Positions 25,731-35,228 of a stretch of DNA of 64,000 bases are shown here, piece by piece (within the stretch, counting starts at the first letter, position 1; every line of letters begins with the position of its first letter). Below the pieces are notes generated by a model. It saw only the letters and a program-made list of their open reading frames with translations, ran no database searches and was not told the origin of the DNA. The translations under genes and the position numbers were made by a program. The DNA comes from Streptomyces sp. NBC_00178 (GTDB lineage Bacteria; Actinomycetota; Actinomycetes; Streptomycetales; Streptomycetaceae): positions 3,486,001 through 3,550,000 of the forward strand of contig NZ_CP108143.1 of NCBI RefSeq assembly GCF_036206005.1, read 5' to 3'.

Positions 25731-26939
25731 TCAGCGGTCGGCGCGCACCTGCACCAGGGCGTGCGTGCCGCTGGTACGCCATGCGCGGCCGGAAGCCTCC
25801 AGGCGTTCCAGCGTGCCCTCGTCCAGGCCCACGACGACGTCGGACTTCAGTGTCCGCAGCGCCGCGACGGAACCGGGGAAGTACCCGGTGACGTCGGCGA
25901 ACGGGGTCGTCGGCGCCCAGAGCCGGTCGCCCACGAGCCGGCGGTAGTTGAGGTCGCCCTTCAGGATCGTCAGCGTGGCGGCGGCCAGCTCGGCCCGGAG
26001 ATCCCCGGGCATCGACTCGTACGGGAACGGCGCGCAGAAGAAGGCATGGGTGCGCACGTCGGCCCGGCCCTCTCCCATGGCCTTCCACAGACGTCTGCCG
26101 ATCACACCCGCTTCACCGGGGGCTCCGCTCAGGCGGCGGAGGCAGTCGACGACGTCGGCCGTCATCGCGTCGGAGACGTAGTACGGACGGGGCTTCACAT
26201 GGAGCACCACCCGCTCCGCGTGCCGGTGCTCGAGCAGATGGTCGAGGAGGATCAGGTCGGGGATGAGCTCGCGTCCGGTGTTGTCCGCGATGACCGCGAC
26301 GGTGGAGCCCCCGTCGGCGGGCAGCAGCGACCACAGGTCCTGCGTGTCGTCGGCCACCAGGCTGTGGTCCGGCTCTCCGAGGGGCGGCTCGTCCGCGGAC
26401 GAGTGGAAGCCCAGGTCGGCGCGGTTCCCCCACAGTGATGCCTGGAGGAGGGCCGCGGCCCGCTCACCTGCGGGGAGAGTGGCGAGGTCGTCCAGGGATC
26501 TGAGTTCCTCGTCCACCGTGGCACCGTGCAGTTCGGCCCGTTTGAACGGTGCGAAGGGGTCGATTCCCTGCCACGGACCCTCGTCGAAGTACCCGACGGC
26601 CTGCAGAAGTCTGCGGTAGAAGTAGCTCTCCGCCCAGAGGAACGGGGCGTCGAACCACGGGCGCCCGAAGTGCTCACGACCCTGTTCCAGCCAGAACCCC
26701 CGGTCCGGACTCGCGGGACCCGGCGGTTCGACGACACCGTGGATGATCTCGTGCCGCAGGTCGTCGAGGGCACGGTGCGGGCCGGGGCCGTAGGGGAACG
26801 CCTCCCGCACCTGTTCGATGAGCGCCGGATGGCGTTCGGCAAGCACGCTCCGGGCGAAGGTGCCGGGCTCCCGGCATGTGATCACCGGTGGCAGCCCGGA
26901 GTCGTGCGTGGTCCCGGAATCCGCTCGCTCATCGCCCAT
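25731..26939 (-). CDS. ARMT1-like damage-control phosphatase (DUF89)
   Basis: A 402-aa DUF89/ARMT1-type metal-dependent phosphatase. The metal site is built from the Asp-Asn of IADNTGRELIPD (about residues 217-228) and the C-terminal ILKGDLNYRRLVGDRLW, both hallmarks of the family. These enzymes remove phosphate from damaged or surplus sugar phosphates and related metabolites, a housecleaning function. The N-terminal part is the helical cap domain. Length fits bacterial ARMT1-like members. It ends 6 nt from the convergent TetR gene stop. The exact substrate is not predictable. Confidence 0.85.
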   Translation of the reverse strand: MGDERADSGTTHDSGLPPVITCREPGTFARSVLAERHPALIEQVREAFPYGPGPHRALDDLRHEIIHGVVEPPGPASPDRGFWLEQGREHFGRPWFDAPFLWAESYFYRRLLQAVGYFDEGPWQGIDPFAPFKRAELHGATVDEELRSLDDLATLPAGERAAALLQASLWGNRADLGFHSSADEPPLGEPDHSLVADDTQDLWSLLPADGGSTVAVIADNTGRELIPDLILLDHLLEHRHAERVVLHVKPRPYYVSDAMTADVVDCLRRLSGAPGEAGVIGRRLWKAMGEGRADVRTHAFFCAPFPYESMPGDLRAELAAATLTILKGDLNYRRLVGDRLWAPTTPFADVTGYFPGSVAALRTLKSDVVVGLDEGTLERLEASGRAWRTSGTHALVQVRADR

Positions 26940-27134
26940 GCGTCCAGTCTGCCCGCCCGGGGTGCCGGGCCCCGGCTGCGGGTGCCCGTGTCTGCCGACC
27001 GCTGTCCGCAGCCCCGCCCGCCTGGCGCGTCACACGGCCAACGGCCCCGGGTGGACCAGCACATGAGCCCACCGGGGGCTGGTTACGATATGTGTCGACT
27101 CAGATGATTTAACCAAGAGAGGGAACCCGCACCC

Positions 27135-29048
27135 ATGCCGGCCGAGACATTCGAGTTCCAGGTAGAAGCGCGCCAGCTCCTGCAGATGATGATCCATTCG
27201 ATCTACTCGAACAAGGACGTTTTCCTCCGCGAGCTCATCTCCAACTCTTCGGACGCGCTCGACAAGCTGCGACTGGAAACTCTCCGCGACGACACGCTCG
27301 TAGCCGACTCGTCCGACCTCCACATCGCCATCGAGACGGACACGGAGAAGCGCACGCTGACCGTGCGCGACAACGGGATCGGAATGTCGCACGACGAGGT
27401 CGTGCAGCTGATCGGGACGATCGCGAATTCCGGTACGGCCGCATTCCTCCAGGAGCTGAAGGAGGCCAAGGACTCCAGCGCCTCCGAGGAGCTCATCGGC
27501 CAGTTCGGTGTCGGGTTCTATTCGAGCTTCATGGTGGCCGACGAGGTCACCCTGCTGACCCGGCGCGCGGGCGAGGAGACCGGCACCCGCTGGCAGTCCG
27601 GTGGCGAGGGCACGTACACCGTCGAGCCCGTGGACGACGCCCCGCAGGGCACTTCGGTCACGCTGCGGCTCAAGCCGGAGGACACCGAGGACAAGCTCTT
27701 CGACTACACCTCGCCCTGGAAGCTCAGGGAGATCGTCAAGCGCTACTCGGACTTCATCACCTGGCCCATCCGCATGGCGGCGGTGTCGGGCGAGGAGGAC
27801 GCCGAGCCCACGACGGAGACGGTCAACTCGATGAAGGCCCTGTGGGCCCGGTCGAAGGACTCCGTGACGGACGAGGAGTACAGCGAGCTCTACAAGCACA
27901 TCAGCCACGACTGGACCGACCCTCTCGAAACCATCCGCATGCAGGCGGAAGGGACCTTCGAATACCAGGCCCTGCTCTTCCTCCCGTCACACGCACCGCA
28001 GGACCTGTTCATGCAGGACCACAAGCGGGGGGTGCAGCTCTATGTGAAGCGCGTATTCATCATGGATGACTGCGAAGCCCTCATGCCGACGTATCTGCGG
28101 TTCGTCAAGGGCGTCGTCGACGCGCAGGACCTTTCGCTCAACGTCTCGCGCGAAATCCTGCAGCAGGACCGCCAGATCGAGATGATGCGGCGCCGCCTCG
28201 TCAAGAAGGTGCTCTCGACCGTCAAGGACATGCGTTCCAAGACGCCCGAGAAGTACACGACGTTCTGGAAGGAATTCGGCCGGGTCCTCAAGGAGGGCCT
28301 GTTCCAGGACTTCGAGAACCGGGACGCGATCCTGGAGATCGCCTCCTTCTCCTCGACCCGGGACGAGGAGGAGCAGACCACCCTGCGCTCGTACGTGGAG
28401 CGGATGAAGGAGGGGCAGGAGCAGATCTTCTACATGACGGGTGAGTCGCGCTCCGCGATGGAGAGCTCGCCCCACATGGAGGCGTTCCGCGCCAAGGGCT
28501 TCGAGGTCCTTCTGCTGACCGACCCGGTCGACGAGGTCTGGGTCCAGTCCGTGCCGGAGTTCGACGGCAAGCAGTTGCAGTCCATCGCCAAGGGCGAGGT
28601 CGACCTGGACAGCGACGAGGAGAAGAAGGAGATCGAGGCCGAGCGCGAGAAGCAGCAGCAGGAGTACGCCGGACTCCTCAGCTGGATGACGGAGCAGCTG
28701 GGCGACACCCTGAAGGAGGTGCGGCTCTCCTCCCGCCTCACCGTCTCCCCGGCCTGCATCGTGTCGGACACCCACGACGCCACCCCGGCTCTGGAGAACA
28801 TGTACCGCGCCATGGGCCAGGAAGTGCCGCGCACGAAGCGGATCCTGGAGCTCAACCCGTCCCATGGGCTGATCAGCGGGCTGAAGAAGGCTCACGACGC
28901 GCGGGGCGAGAACCCGGACGCGTCCGCCGAGCTGGCCGAGACGGCCGAACTCGTCCACGGGCTGGCCCTCCTCTCCGACGGTGGCGAGCTGAGCGACCCC
29001 TCCCGCTTCAGCAGGCTGATGGCGGACCGGCTGGAGCGCACGCTGTAG
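27135..29048 (+). CDS. htpG: Chaperone HtpG (Hsp90)
   Basis: Bacterial Hsp90, 637 aa, an ATP-dependent dimeric chaperone in the cytoplasm. The N-terminal GHKL ATP site shows ELISNSSDALDK (about 34-45), DNGIGM and GQFGVGFYSSF. The middle domain (about 230-500) carries the conserved catalytic-loop arginine region VSREILQQDRQ, and the C-terminal dimerisation domain is present, so it is full length. It appears to be a single-gene transcript. A GAGAGGG ribosome site is just upstream, and no heat-shock operator could be recognised. Its terminator-like hairpin is at 29079-29105. Confidence 0.97.
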   Translation: MPAETFEFQVEARQLLQMMIHSIYSNKDVFLRELISNSSDALDKLRLETLRDDTLVADSSDLHIAIETDTEKRTLTVRDNGIGMSHDEVVQLIGTIANSGTAAFLQELKEAKDSSASEELIGQFGVGFYSSFMVADEVTLLTRRAGEETGTRWQSGGEGTYTVEPVDDAPQGTSVTLRLKPEDTEDKLFDYTSPWKLREIVKRYSDFITWPIRMAAVSGEEDAEPTTETVNSMKALWARSKDSVTDEEYSELYKHISHDWTDPLETIRMQAEGTFEYQALLFLPSHAPQDLFMQDHKRGVQLYVKRVFIMDDCEALMPTYLRFVKGVVDAQDLSLNVSREILQQDRQIEMMRRRLVKKVLSTVKDMRSKTPEKYTTFWKEFGRVLKEGLFQDFENRDAILEIASFSSTRDEEEQTTLRSYVERMKEGQEQIFYMTGESRSAMESSPHMEAFRAKGFEVLLLTDPVDEVWVQSVPEFDGKQLQSIAKGEVDLDSDEEKKEIEAEREKQQQEYAGLLSWMTEQLGDTLKEVRLSSRLTVSPACIVSDTHDATPALENMYRAMGQEVPRTKRILELNPSHGLISGLKKAHDARGENPDASAELAETAELVHGLALLSDGGELSDPSRFSRLMADRLERTL

Positions 29049-29078
29049 CCGGTCCGACCGTCCAGACGCGAAACCGCA

Positions 29079-29105
29079 GCGGCCGCCAGGACTCCTGGCG
29101 GCCGC
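29079..29105 (+). terminator. Hairpin after htpG
   Basis: GCGGCCGCCAGG (29079-29090) and CCTGGCGGCCGC (29094-29105) form a perfect 12-bp stem with loop ACT, 31 nt after the htpG stop. This is a typical Streptomyces terminator without a T run. Confidence 0.75.
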
Positions 29106-29563
29106 AGTCGTGTGCGGACCCGGCGGCACGGACGTCGGTCGGCAGCGCGCTCCGAGGACGGGACCGCCCCGGAGACGGAACAAGCCCCGGCGGGCGCGGG
29201 ACGCGGGCGGTTCCCCCTTGGGCTCCGACTCCGACTCCGACTCCGACTCCGGCTCCGGCTCCGGCACCGGCTCCGGTGAACGCGGTACGGGAACGCCCAC
29301 CGCCTGACCACTCGAACGTACGGCCACCCGCTGAGCGTGACGCACAGCAGTCACGGAGAGTGGCGAAACCCCTCGGGACTTCACCACTTCGAGGGCCCGT
29401 CGGAGGTTTATCTACGCGCGGAGCATCGACCCCCGAACGATCATTCGGGCATATCAGACGACTTCCAGCGAGGCCACTTACCGACGGGTACCGGGAGCTG
29501 CTAAAAACATGCTCGCCCCACGAACTCCCCCCTCGTCCCCCACATTTCGAAGGGCTGGCAGCC
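29106..29563. repeat. Intergenic region with a hexanucleotide tandem repeat
   Basis: Between htpG and the SGNH esterase gene. At 29221-29276 a 6-nt unit, first GACTCC and then GGCTCC, is repeated about nine times. The repeat falls in a short plus-strand frame that would encode alternating Ser-Asp/Ser-Gly but has no ribosome site or homology. The rest presumably holds the esterase promoter. No other element was recognised. Confidence 0.55.
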
Positions 29564-30358
29564 ATGTCAGTACGAACCTTCCGGGCCTCCGTCTTCACTC
29601 TCGCGATCGCCGCCGCAGCCGCACTCGGCCTTGCCGCACCCGCTTCCGCCGCAGGGGCCGACTACGTAGCTCTCGGTGACTCCTACTCCTCCGGAGTGGG
29701 CGCCGGGAGTTACACGTCGGAGAGCGGCAACTGCATGCGCAGCACCAACGCGTATCCGTACCTCTGGAAGAACGCGAACAACCCGTCCTCCTTCAAGTTC
29801 GTCGCATGCTCGGGCGCGACGACGGCGTCCGTGGCGAGCGGTCAGCTGAGCGCGCTGACATCCTCGACCACGCTCGTCAGCGTCACGGCCGGCGGCAACG
29901 ACGTCGGATTCGCGGACGTCATGCAGACGTGCGTCCTGCAGAGCGAGGCCACCTGTGTGAACCGCGTGAACACCGCGGTCTCGCAGATGCAGAGCTCACT
30001 TCCGGGCGCGCTCGACTCGCTCTACGCGGGCATCCGTTCACGCGCCCCACAGGCCCACGTGGTCGTCCTCGGCTATCCGCGCTTCTACAAGCTGTCGGGC
30101 AGTTGCATCGCCGGGCTCACGGAGACCGAACGCGGCTCGATCAACAACGCGTCGGACGTGCTGAACGGGGTGCTCGCCAAGCGCGCGGCCGACGCGGGGT
30201 TCACCTACTCGAGCGTGGTGGACGAGTTCACCGGGCACGAACTCTGCTCGGGAGACGCCTGGATCCACAGCGTGTCCATCCCCATCACCAACTCGTACCA
30301 CCCGAAGGCGGTCGGGCAGTCGAACGGCTACCTGCCGGCCTTCCGCTCCGCGGCATAG
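29564..30358 (+). CDS. Secreted SGNH-family esterase/lipase
   Basis: A 264-aa secreted hydrolase of the SGNH (GDSL) class, like the Streptomyces extracellular esterases. Residues 1-30 are a Sec signal peptide with a likely cut after ASA. The four catalytic blocks are visible: GDSYSSG (Ser nucleophile, about residue 38), a Gly in the second block, GGND (about 107), and SYHP near the C-terminus (catalytic His). Several cysteines suggest disulfides. ATG 29564 is chosen because it opens the signal peptide; the long upstream frame is not coding. It is a monocistronic gene with its own terminator hairpin. Confidence 0.93.
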   Translation: MSVRTFRASVFTLAIAAAAALGLAAPASAAGADYVALGDSYSSGVGAGSYTSESGNCMRSTNAYPYLWKNANNPSSFKFVACSGATTASVASGQLSALTSSTTLVSVTAGGNDVGFADVMQTCVLQSEATCVNRVNTAVSQMQSSLPGALDSLYAGIRSRAPQAHVVVLGYPRFYKLSGSCIAGLTETERGSINNASDVLNGVLAKRAADAGFTYSSVVDEFTGHELCSGDAWIHSVSIPITNSYHPKAVGQSNGYLPAFRSAA

Positions 30359-30386
30359 CGCGCAGCAGGCAGCACGGTTGTCCTGC

Positions 30387-30420
30387 GGTGGCGCCACCGG
30401 TCCGTGCCGGGGGCGCCACC
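30387..30420 (+). terminator. Hairpin after the SGNH esterase gene
   Basis: GGTGGCGCC (30387-30395) pairs with GGCGCCACC (30412-30420), 29 nt after the stop codon. The following 180 nt, up to the next gene end, contain several copies of a GGTCCGG-like word but no gene. Confidence 0.6.
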
Positions 30421-30601
30421 CTCGCGGTTCCTCCGGGCCGGTGCGGGTGCACCGGGTGCACCACGCCGGGCTCCCCTCGGCGCGGGGGTCCGGTGCAGGC
30501 GGTCCGATGCAGAGTGGTCCGTCGCAGAGTGGTCCGGCACGTATGGATCCGGTGCGGACGGGCCCGGTGCACACAGGTCCGGCGCATGGGGCCCGCTGGG
30601 C

Positions 30602-31021
30602 TCAGTACCGCTCGACAAGGTGCTCCCGGCCCGTCGGCGGCTCGTACGGCTCGGGCCAGAAGTCCGTCACCTCCGTGATCCGGCCGGAGGGGTCGAAGGC
30701 GAAGAAGTGGACAGCCGGTATCTCTCCGCCCGCCACGGTGAAACAGGTCCGGGCCGCGGCCTGACGGCCGTCCCCGTCGGCGACGATCCGCTCGACGCGG
30801 ACGCGCCAGTCCCCCGGATACTCCCGGTTGAACCGGACGTACCGGTCCCTGCCGAGAACACGCTCGCGGGTCTGCGGCAGGTCGTACACCACGTCGGCGG
30901 AGAGGGTGGCGGCGAACGCCTCCCAGTCACGGGCGTCCGCTGCCGCCCAATACGCCTCCACCGCCGCGCGCAGCCCGGGGGCTCCCGGCGTCGTGCCGGT
31001 TCTGTCGGCCATCTCAGTCAT
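30602..31021 (-). CDS. SnoaL-like / NTF2-fold protein
   Basis: A 139-aa protein with the NTF2-like cone fold of SnoaL polyketide cyclases and related small isomerases. Typical pieces are VEAYWAAADARDWEAFAATLSADVVYDLP at the start and HFFAFDPSGRITEVTDFWPEPY at the end. In Streptomyces most such proteins are of unknown function. ATG 31021 is taken as start, with an alternative ATG nine nt inside; no ribosome site is evident. A DNA-damage-type promoter word lies immediately upstream, ending 7 nt before the start, which suggests leaderless expression. It is separated by 49 nt from the end of a methyltransferase gene on the same strand. Confidence 0.8.
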   Translation of the reverse strand: MTEMADRTGTTPGAPGLRAAVEAYWAAADARDWEAFAATLSADVVYDLPQTRERVLGRDRYVRFNREYPGDWRVRVERIVADGDGRQAAARTCFTVAGGEIPAVHFFAFDPSGRITEVTDFWPEPYEPPTGREHLVERY

Positions 31022-31028
31022 GGGTCCG

Positions 31029-31051
31029 AGTGTGGCGCCCGCCACTGACAA
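31029..31051 (-). promoter_or_regulatory. PafBC/RecA-NDp-like promoter for the SnoaL-like gene
   Basis: Read on the minus strand: TTGTCAGTG (31051-31043), 8-nt spacer, then CACACT (31034-31029). The first element is a perfect match to the damage-promoter pattern; the -10 has C instead of the first T. It ends 7 nt before the ATG at 31021. Confidence 0.5.
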
Positions 31052-31070
31052 TCGGCCCGGAACACGGATC

Positions 31071-31907
31071 TCAGCGCTCGATCGGCCGCGAGGCCTTGAC
31101 CGAATACAGCATCGGGATGCGGGGCCGGCCGGCCGGGAAGCGGTAGTACCCGTCCGAGTGCCGCTCGAGTACCGGATACCTCGGGAAGAGCGAGGCGTCG
31201 TGCTCGTGCAGGAAGTCGATGCGGAGCCCGGCCGCCGCGAGCGCCGACACCACATCACCCACCGGGTGTTGCCATTCGACGCTGCGGTTGTGGACGGTCC
31301 GGGCGTCGAGGTCCGCGTAGGTGCCGGGTGTCTCGTCCACCCACGGATCAGGGCTGAAGTAGTCGTACGCGACCCGGGAACCGGTCTCGTCGTCCAGGCA
31401 GTCCGTCAGCGGGTGGAACTCCGCGACGTAGAGGAATCCGCCGGGGGCGACCAGCGACGCCACGGTCTCCGCCCACCGCCGTATGTCCGGCAGCCAGTTC
31501 AGGGCTCCGAGCCCGGTGTAGACGATGTCGTACGCGGAGTCCGGAACCGCTTGTGCCGCGTCGTACACATCGGCGGCGACGAACGTCGCGCGCTCCGGCG
31601 TCAGATCCAGCGTGCGGGCCAGGCCGCGGGCGGTCTCGACCGCGGGTTCGGAGAAGTCGAGGCCGACGACCTGTGCGGCGCCGTGGCGGGCCCAGGACAG
31701 CGTGTCCACGCCGATGTGGCACTGCAGGTGCAGGAGCGTCCGGCCGGTCACGTCCCCCACCTCTTCGAGCTCGAACGGGCGCAGGGCGTCCCGGCCGGCC
31801 AGGAAGGCGTCCAGATCGTAGAAATCGCCGGCCGCGTGGATGGGCACGCGTTCGTCCCAGCGCGCACGGTTGGTCTCGTGCCAGTCGTCGGGTGTGGGTG
31901 CGTACAT
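31071..31907 (-). CDS. Class I SAM-dependent methyltransferase
   Basis: A 278-aa Rossmann-fold methyltransferase. The SAM loop is LLHLQCHIGVDTLSWARHG (about residues 59-77), with VVGLDFSEPAVE as the acidic loop that holds the ribose. Such cytosolic enzymes of the Methyltransf_25 type are common in Streptomyces; the acceptor is unknown. Start 31907 is chosen as the first Met in front of the conserved helix; the frame continues far upstream through the antisense of the S9 peptidase gene, which is not coding. It is divergent from the S9 peptidase and followed by the SnoaL-like gene. Confidence 0.88.
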   Translation of the reverse strand: MYAPTPDDWHETNRARWDERVPIHAAGDFYDLDAFLAGRDALRPFELEEVGDVTGRTLLHLQCHIGVDTLSWARHGAAQVVGLDFSEPAVETARGLARTLDLTPERATFVAADVYDAAQAVPDSAYDIVYTGLGALNWLPDIRRWAETVASLVAPGGFLYVAEFHPLTDCLDDETGSRVAYDYFSPDPWVDETPGTYADLDARTVHNRSVEWQHPVGDVVSALAAAGLRIDFLHEHDASLFPRYPVLERHSDGYYRFPAGRPRIPMLYSVKASRPIER

Positions 31908-31997
31908 GCCGCGAAAGTTACCCACAGGGCGGGGGTGCGCGCGAGCGGTTATCCACAGGCCGCCCGGCGTCGCGGTCACATCGGGTTGGATGGGGGC

Positions 31998-33857
31998 ATG
32001 AGCGACACACAGAACGACGCGTCCGTGCCCGACCGGGAGAAGGAACCGCCGCAGTGGGAGCAGCGCTTCCGCGCCGCCCGGGTCTCGCTGCCCGACTGGG
32101 CCGAGGACGCCCCCGACCGCGCGCTGTTCGTGTCGAACGCCACCGGCACGTACGAGCTGTACGCGTGGGACCGGGCGACGGGAAAGCAGCGGCAGGTCAC
32201 CGACCGGCCCAACGGGACGACCGACGGCGTGCTGACGCCGGACGGCGAAGCCGTCTGGTGGTTCGCCGACACCGACGGCGACGAGTTCGGCGTGTGGATG
32301 CGCCAGCCCTTCGACGGCGGCGCGGACGAGGTGGCGGCGCCCGGCCTCGAAGGCTCCTACCCGGCCGGGCTGGCGATAGGGCGGGACGGGACGGCGGTCG
32401 TCGGCCGCTCGACCGACGAGGACGGCACGACCGTGCACCTGGTGCGCCCCGGAGCCGAGCCCGTCGTGATCTACCGGCACCGGGAGTCCGCGGGTGTCGG
32501 CGATCTGAGCCACGACGGGGATCTGATCGCCCTGGAGCACACGGAACACGGCGATGCGATGCACTCCGCGCTGCGGGTGGTGCGTCCCGACGGTTCGACG
32601 GTCGCCGAACTGGACGACACCGAGGGCGGCACGAAGGAACTGGGCCTGGCCGTGCTGGGTTTCGCCCCGGTCTCCGGCGACACCCGGCTGCTCGTCGGAC
32701 ACCAGCGGCGCGGTCGCTGGGAGCCGATGATCTGGGACCCGGTCGCCGGGACGCAGACCGATCTGCCCATCGATCTGCCGGGTGACGTGGGTGCGGAGTG
32801 GTATCCGGACGGCTCCGCCCTGCTGATCGAGCACAGCTTCGAGGCGCGCAGCGAGTTGTGGCGCCACGAGCCGGGGTCAGCGGAAGCGGTCCGGGTCGAG
32901 ACCCCCGCGGGCACGGTGTCGGGCGCCACGGCACGGCCGGACGGCACGGTGGAGTACCTGTGGTCGTCGGCCGAGCAGCCGCCCTCCGTCCGTTCTACGG
33001 CGGGTTCGGTCGTCCTGGACCCGCCCGGGGCGAAGGCACCCGCGTCGGTGCCCGTGCGGGATGCCTGGGTCGACGGCCCCGGAGGCCGCATCCACGCCCT
33101 GGTGCAGACTCCGGCCTCCGGTGACGGGCCGTTCCCCACGGTCTTCGAGATACACGGAGGCCCCACCTGGCACGACAGCGACGCCTTCGCCTCGGGGCCC
33201 GCCGCATGGGTGGACCACGGATTCGCCGTCGTGCGGGTCAACTACCGCGGCTCGACCGGATACGGCCGTGCCTGGACCGACGCCCTCAAGCACCGTGTCG
33301 GGCTGATCGAGCTGGAGGACATCGCGGCGGTCCGGGAATGGGCGGTGGACTCGGGCCTCGCGGATCCTGACCGGCTGGTGCTGGCCGGTGGCTCATGGGG
33401 CGGCTATCTGACCCTGCTCGGCCTCGGCACGCAGCCGGACGCCTGGGCACTCGGACTGGCCGCGGTCCCGGTCGCCGACTACGTCACCGCGTACCACGAC
33501 GAGATGGAGGCCCTGAAGGCGATGGACCGCACTCTTCTGGGTGGCACCCCGGAGGAGGTACCCGAACGCTTCGAGGCCTCGTCCCCCCTGACGTACGTCG
33601 ACGCGGTGCGCGCGCCCGTCTACATCTCGGCCGGCGTCAACGACCCGCGCTGCCCGATCCGGCAGGTGGACAACTACGTCGACCGTCTCGCGGCCCGTGG
33701 CGCCGTCCACGAGGTGTACCGGTACGACGCGGGTCACGGCTCGCTCGTCGTTGAGGAACGCATCAAACAGGTCAGGCTGGAGCTGGACTTCACCCTTCGG
33801 CACCTAGGGGCGGCGGCGGCCGGCCTTGCCGGGGAGGACGGGGGGCCGAAGGCGTAA
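31998..33857 (+). CDS. S9 family (prolyl oligopeptidase / acylaminoacyl) peptidase
   Basis: A 619-aa cytoplasmic serine peptidase. The N-terminal 350 residues form a beta-propeller with repeated D-G/W blades that restricts substrates to short peptides. The C-terminal alpha/beta-hydrolase domain has the nucleophile motif GGSWGG with Ser466, the Asp in NDPRCP and the His in DAGHGS. It has no signal peptide. ATG 31998 is preceded by GGGGG; the 1,009-aa frame that starts at 30828 is extended by chance. The SURF1 gene starts 11 nt after its stop. It is assigned to peptide turnover by family. Confidence 0.93.
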   Translation: MSDTQNDASVPDREKEPPQWEQRFRAARVSLPDWAEDAPDRALFVSNATGTYELYAWDRATGKQRQVTDRPNGTTDGVLTPDGEAVWWFADTDGDEFGVWMRQPFDGGADEVAAPGLEGSYPAGLAIGRDGTAVVGRSTDEDGTTVHLVRPGAEPVVIYRHRESAGVGDLSHDGDLIALEHTEHGDAMHSALRVVRPDGSTVAELDDTEGGTKELGLAVLGFAPVSGDTRLLVGHQRRGRWEPMIWDPVAGTQTDLPIDLPGDVGAEWYPDGSALLIEHSFEARSELWRHEPGSAEAVRVETPAGTVSGATARPDGTVEYLWSSAEQPPSVRSTAGSVVLDPPGAKAPASVPVRDAWVDGPGGRIHALVQTPASGDGPFPTVFEIHGGPTWHDSDAFASGPAAWVDHGFAVVRVNYRGSTGYGRAWTDALKHRVGLIELEDIAAVREWAVDSGLADPDRLVLAGGSWGGYLTLLGLGTQPDAWALGLAAVPVADYVTAYHDEMEALKAMDRTLLGGTPEEVPERFEASSPLTYVDAVRAPVYISAGVNDPRCPIRQVDNYVDRLAARGAVHEVYRYDAGHGSLVVEERIKQVRLELDFTLRHLGAAAAGLAGEDGGPKA

Positions 33858-33868
33858 GGTCCGGATAA

Positions 33869-34720
33869 ATGGTGCACCCCGCTCCGGTCTCCCGGACGGC
33901 GGAACCGTACCGTGGAGGGGTGTACCGGTTCCTGCTGACCCCGCGATGGTGGGGGATCAACCTCTTCGTCGTGCTGGCCATACCGTTCTGCGTGTTCATG
34001 GGCACCTGGCAGCTCGGCCGCTTCGAGGACCGCGTCCAGACCCATGAGGAGGCCGAGGAACGCCCGGACCCGGGTACCCGCGCCGCGAAACCGCTCGACG
34101 ATCTACTGCCGGTGAGCACGGAGACCTCCGGTCGCCCGGCCGTGGCGACGGGGACGTACGAGGACCAGTTCCTCGTGCCCGGGCGCAAGCTGGACGACCG
34201 CGGCGGCTTCTACGTGCTGGATCTGCTGCGTACCGACAGCGGCAAGGCGCTGCCGGTCGTCCGGGGCTGGCTGCCTGGTTCGCCGGGCAGCACCGGGATC
34301 CCGGCGGCACCGTCCGGGCGGATCACCGTGACAGGTGATCTGCAGGCGTCCGAGAACAGCGGCACCAAGGGCGTGGACCTCACGGGTGGGCTGCCCGAGG
34401 GGCAGCTCGGCATGATCAGCGCCGCTTCCCTGGTGAATCTGGTCCCGTACGACGTCTACGACGCATGGGTCACCCTGCCGGACGGCGATGCCGGTGACCC
34501 GGGTGGGGCGAGTGGCGGCATGAAGCCGGTGCCCGCCGCGGCCGCGCAGGGCAGCGGGCTCGACCTGAAGGCCTTCCAGAACCTCGGCTACACCGGCGAA
34601 TGGTTCGTATTCGGCGGCTTCGTGCTCTTCATGTGGTTCCGGCTCATGCGCCGCGAGGCCGAAGCGGCGCGGGATATAGAACTGGGCCTCGCAGCCGACG
34701 CCGACCGAGGCTCCGGCTGA
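33869..34720 (+). CDS. SURF1 family cytochrome oxidase assembly protein
   Basis: A 283-aa membrane protein of the SURF1 family, which aids assembly of haem-copper cytochrome oxidase. It has one N-terminal membrane segment (about residues 28-45, ending before the family motif GTWQLGRF), a large extracytoplasmic domain with VRGWLPG, and a C-terminal membrane segment (about 245-262) followed by a basic tail. ATG 33869 gives 17 extra residues; GTG 33920 is an alternative that starts at the conserved YRFLLTPRWWG. It is probably co-transcribed with the S9 peptidase gene. A terminator hairpin follows at 34913. Confidence 0.9.
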   Translation: MVHPAPVSRTAEPYRGGVYRFLLTPRWWGINLFVVLAIPFCVFMGTWQLGRFEDRVQTHEEAEERPDPGTRAAKPLDDLLPVSTETSGRPAVATGTYEDQFLVPGRKLDDRGGFYVLDLLRTDSGKALPVVRGWLPGSPGSTGIPAAPSGRITVTGDLQASENSGTKGVDLTGGLPEGQLGMISAASLVNLVPYDVYDAWVTLPDGDAGDPGGASGGMKPVPAAAAQGSGLDLKAFQNLGYTGEWFVFGGFVLFMWFRLMRREAEAARDIELGLAADADRGSG

Positions 34721-35228
34721 GGCGCCGAAGGGGGCGCGCGGGCACCGGCTGGGTGAGGTGCGGGTGGTGTCGGGAACGGCACTGAGCGCCCCGCCCACCA
34801 GGTACGCCACTGAGCCCTGCTCCTGCTCCACACGACGCCGCATCCCCGACACAGGTACATCTCGCGCGCCGGGGCCCGAGGCGTGCCGTGCGGCGCCGGA
34901 ACGTCTCGGGTTCCCTGCGTACCTCACACGGGTACGCAGGGCCCGCAGCGTGCCCCGCCCCGGTAGAGGTCCAACCCGGGGCTGCGCGCCACGCCCTGGC
35001 TCGTGTGCACAGACGCGGCGCCGTCGCGGTCGGCGAAACGGTGCGGTGCGGCCTGGCGGTTCGTTCGGCCCGGCCCGGCCCGGGCGAACGAAGACGAAGC
35101 GGCCCGCCGGAACCCGGGTGGGGTTTCGACGGGCGCGGATCGTGACGGCCTGCTCATGACGCCCGATCGTGGCCGACTACTCATGGCCGGCTGCTCATGT
35201 CGGGTGCGCGCGGTGCGTGCGCGGGGTG
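34721..35228. other. Intergenic region with one terminator hairpin
   Basis: About 510 nt between the converging SURF1 gene and the sigma-partner gene. CCCTGCGTACC (34913-34923) pairs with GGTACGCAGGG (34931-34941), a clean 11-bp stem, probably the end of the SURF1 transcript. The rest contains no convincing gene. Confidence 0.6.

Noticed and set aside
29110..29307. Small frame with Ser-Asp repeat after htpG
   Set aside because: The repeat is created by a hexanucleotide microsatellite, and there is no start signal.
31071..32867. 598-aa open frame on the minus strand
   Set aside because: Only residues from 31907 downward are a methyltransferase; the rest is the antisense of the peptidase gene.
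30828..33857. 1,009-aa open frame on the plus strand
   Set aside because: Only the part from 31998 shows S9 peptidase homology; the upstream 390 codons run antisense to the SnoaL-like and methyltransferase genes.
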